From contig NZ_AP024655.1 in NCBI RefSeq assembly GCF_019977355.1, positions 3,162,001-3,226,000 on the forward strand: 64,000 nucleotides of DNA, written 5' to 3'. Position numbers and translations under genes: made by a program. The notes below the pieces were generated by a model. It saw only the letters and a program-made list of their open reading frames with translations. It searched no databases and was not told the DNA's origin. Below, in pieces: positions 63,476 to 64,000 of the stretch. This DNA comes from Arthrobacter sp. NicSoilB8. Lineage in GTDB: Bacteria > Actinomycetota > Actinomycetes > Actinomycetales > Micrococcaceae. Numbering within the stretch: position 1 is the stretch's first letter; each line of letters opens with the position of its first letter.

Positions 63476-64000
63476 TTAGCCCTTGGCCATGGCGTAGGCG
63501 ACGGTGGCGTAGGCCAGGGCGCCCGACATTTCCTGGAGCAGTTCCGCGTTGGTGTTGGCGATGGTGTCGCAGGCCTCGTGGTAGCAGGGATCGAGGACCT
63601 TTCCGGCCGCGCCGCCGAAGGACTGGGCCTGGGCCTGGGTCTTCTTCTTCTCATCCCCGGTGAACAGCCCGCCGCCGGGGATGCCCGCGGAGAGGAAGGC
63701 ATCGTAGTCGGAGCCGCCGTCAAAGGGCGTGGTCTCGGCCGTGAGCGAGTTCTCCTTGAAGAAGCGGAAGAGGACGTCCTCGATCGCCTTGGACCCGGCC
63801 GGTCCGGCGTGGCCGAAATCCGTGCCGTCCCCGTCGTGGACGGACCGCACCCCGTTGGGCGAGGCCGCCATGTCCACGTTCAGGTTCGCCGCGGTCTGGC
63901 CGATCTCGGCCTGGCTCAGCGCGTCGACGTAGTGCTGGGAGCCGTACAGGCCGTCCTCCTCGCCGCCCCAGAACGCGAACCGGACCCGGTTGGCCGGGGT
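63476..64000 (-). CDS. M28-family zinc peptidase (N-terminal part outside window)
   Basis: The frame runs off the right edge; about 174 codons of the C-terminal part are visible. It contains RFAFWGGEEDGLYGSQHYVD (metal ligand and catalytic Glu region), NLNVDMAASPNG, GGSDYDAFLSAGIPGGGLFT (zinc-binding Asp/Tyr region) and DPCYHEACDTIANTN (the conserved Cys pair around a His ligand). This is a secreted aminopeptidase Y/S-type M28 peptidase. It lies upstream of the poly-amino-acid operon in the same direction but separated by about 386 bases. Terminator not seen. Whether it processes the polymer is open. Confidence 0.9.
   Translation of the reverse strand, partial: TPANRVRFAFWGGEEDGLYGSQHYVDALSQAEIGQTAANLNVDMAASPNGVRSVHDGDGTDFGHAGPAGSKAIEDVLFRFFKENSLTAETTPFDGGSDYDAFLSAGIPGGGLFTGDEKKKTQAQAQSFGGAAGKVLDPCYHEACDTIANTNAELLQEMSGALAYATVAYAMAKG

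Noticed and set aside
63476..64000. M28 peptidase as part of the polymer operon
   Set aside because: Same strand, but separated by about 386 bases including a promoter-like region; a functional link would be guesswork.

Overview
The window looks like chromosomal DNA of a high-GC Gram-positive actinobacterium close to Arthrobacter / Pseudarthrobacter (Micrococcaceae). The protein content, the codon use, the frequent GTG starts and the leuCD - IclR regulator - gltX - FAHD - leuB - serA - ilvC-ilvN-ilvB order all fit. I recall the same backbone order from other actinobacteria, including mycobacteria. This is recognition by eye, without a database search.

Region 1 (1-26.5 kb) is a branched-chain amino-acid 'supercluster', mostly on the minus strand: leuD (cut by the window edge), leuC, a divergent IclR/LtbR/NdgR-type regulator, ilvE, leuB, serA, ilvC-ilvN-ilvB with a Val-rich leader peptide and attenuator, ilvD and a LysR gene. 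Interspersed are tRNA-Glu, tRNA-Gln, gltX, metG, an FAHD-family enzyme, a metallo-beta-lactamase-fold hydrolase, an FtsX-type ABC exporter pair, and a YhgE-like repeat protein interrupted by an in-frame TGA. A GTCTCACTATTT-like box recurs upstream of leuC/ltbR, leuB, ilvB and ilvD and may be the site of the IclR regulator. Two related palindromes lie in intergenic spots.

Region 2 (26.7-29.1 kb) holds an Ala/Pro-rich membrane protein with a C-terminal 'sunset'-like motif, a lipoprotein sugar dehydrogenase and tRNA-Lys(CTT). Region 3 (29.1-43.9 kb) is a genomic island. The last 38 bases of the tRNA-Lys gene plus 16 bases downstream recur as a perfect 54-bp direct repeat at 43843-43896, the classic footprint of integration into a tRNA 3' end. 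The island is sparsely coding and full of broken genes: a metzincin-like protein with an internal TAA and a degenerate zinc motif, an ATP-dependent DNA ligase with an internal TAG and no C-terminus, a frameshifted gene, and TPR, MmpS-like and helicase-associated remnants. It also holds one large intact-looking secreted protein with a new-looking domain order (cutinase, von Willebrand A, PKD, Fn3-like, PxKF). I found no integrase.

Region 4 (43.9-55.9 kb) returns to ordinary chromosome: a secreted Pro-rich protein, a DUF2510 protein, a universal stress protein with a DosR/DevR-like box upstream, a His/Trp/Asp-rich secreted protein, MarR regulator, Bcp peroxiredoxin, tRNA-Leu(TAG), fasciclin lipoprotein, peptide-type ABC binding lipoprotein, malate:quinone oxidoreductase and an RND efflux permease.

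Region 5 (55.9-63.4 kb) is the most interesting system. A three-gene minus-strand operon encodes an EctB-like diaminobutyrate aminotransferase, a dedicated aspartokinase and a membrane-embedded Pls-type single-module peptide synthetase (adenylation, carrier protein, then three hexapeptide-repeat domains separated by membrane segments). No ectA or ectC is present. The simplest reading is synthesis and polymerisation of 2,4-diaminobutyrate: aspartate to aspartyl phosphate (dedicated kinase), to aspartate semialdehyde (housekeeping Asd, not in the window), to diaminobutyrate, to a secreted poly-diaminobutyrate-like cationic homopolymer. The window ends inside an M28 zinc peptidase gene.
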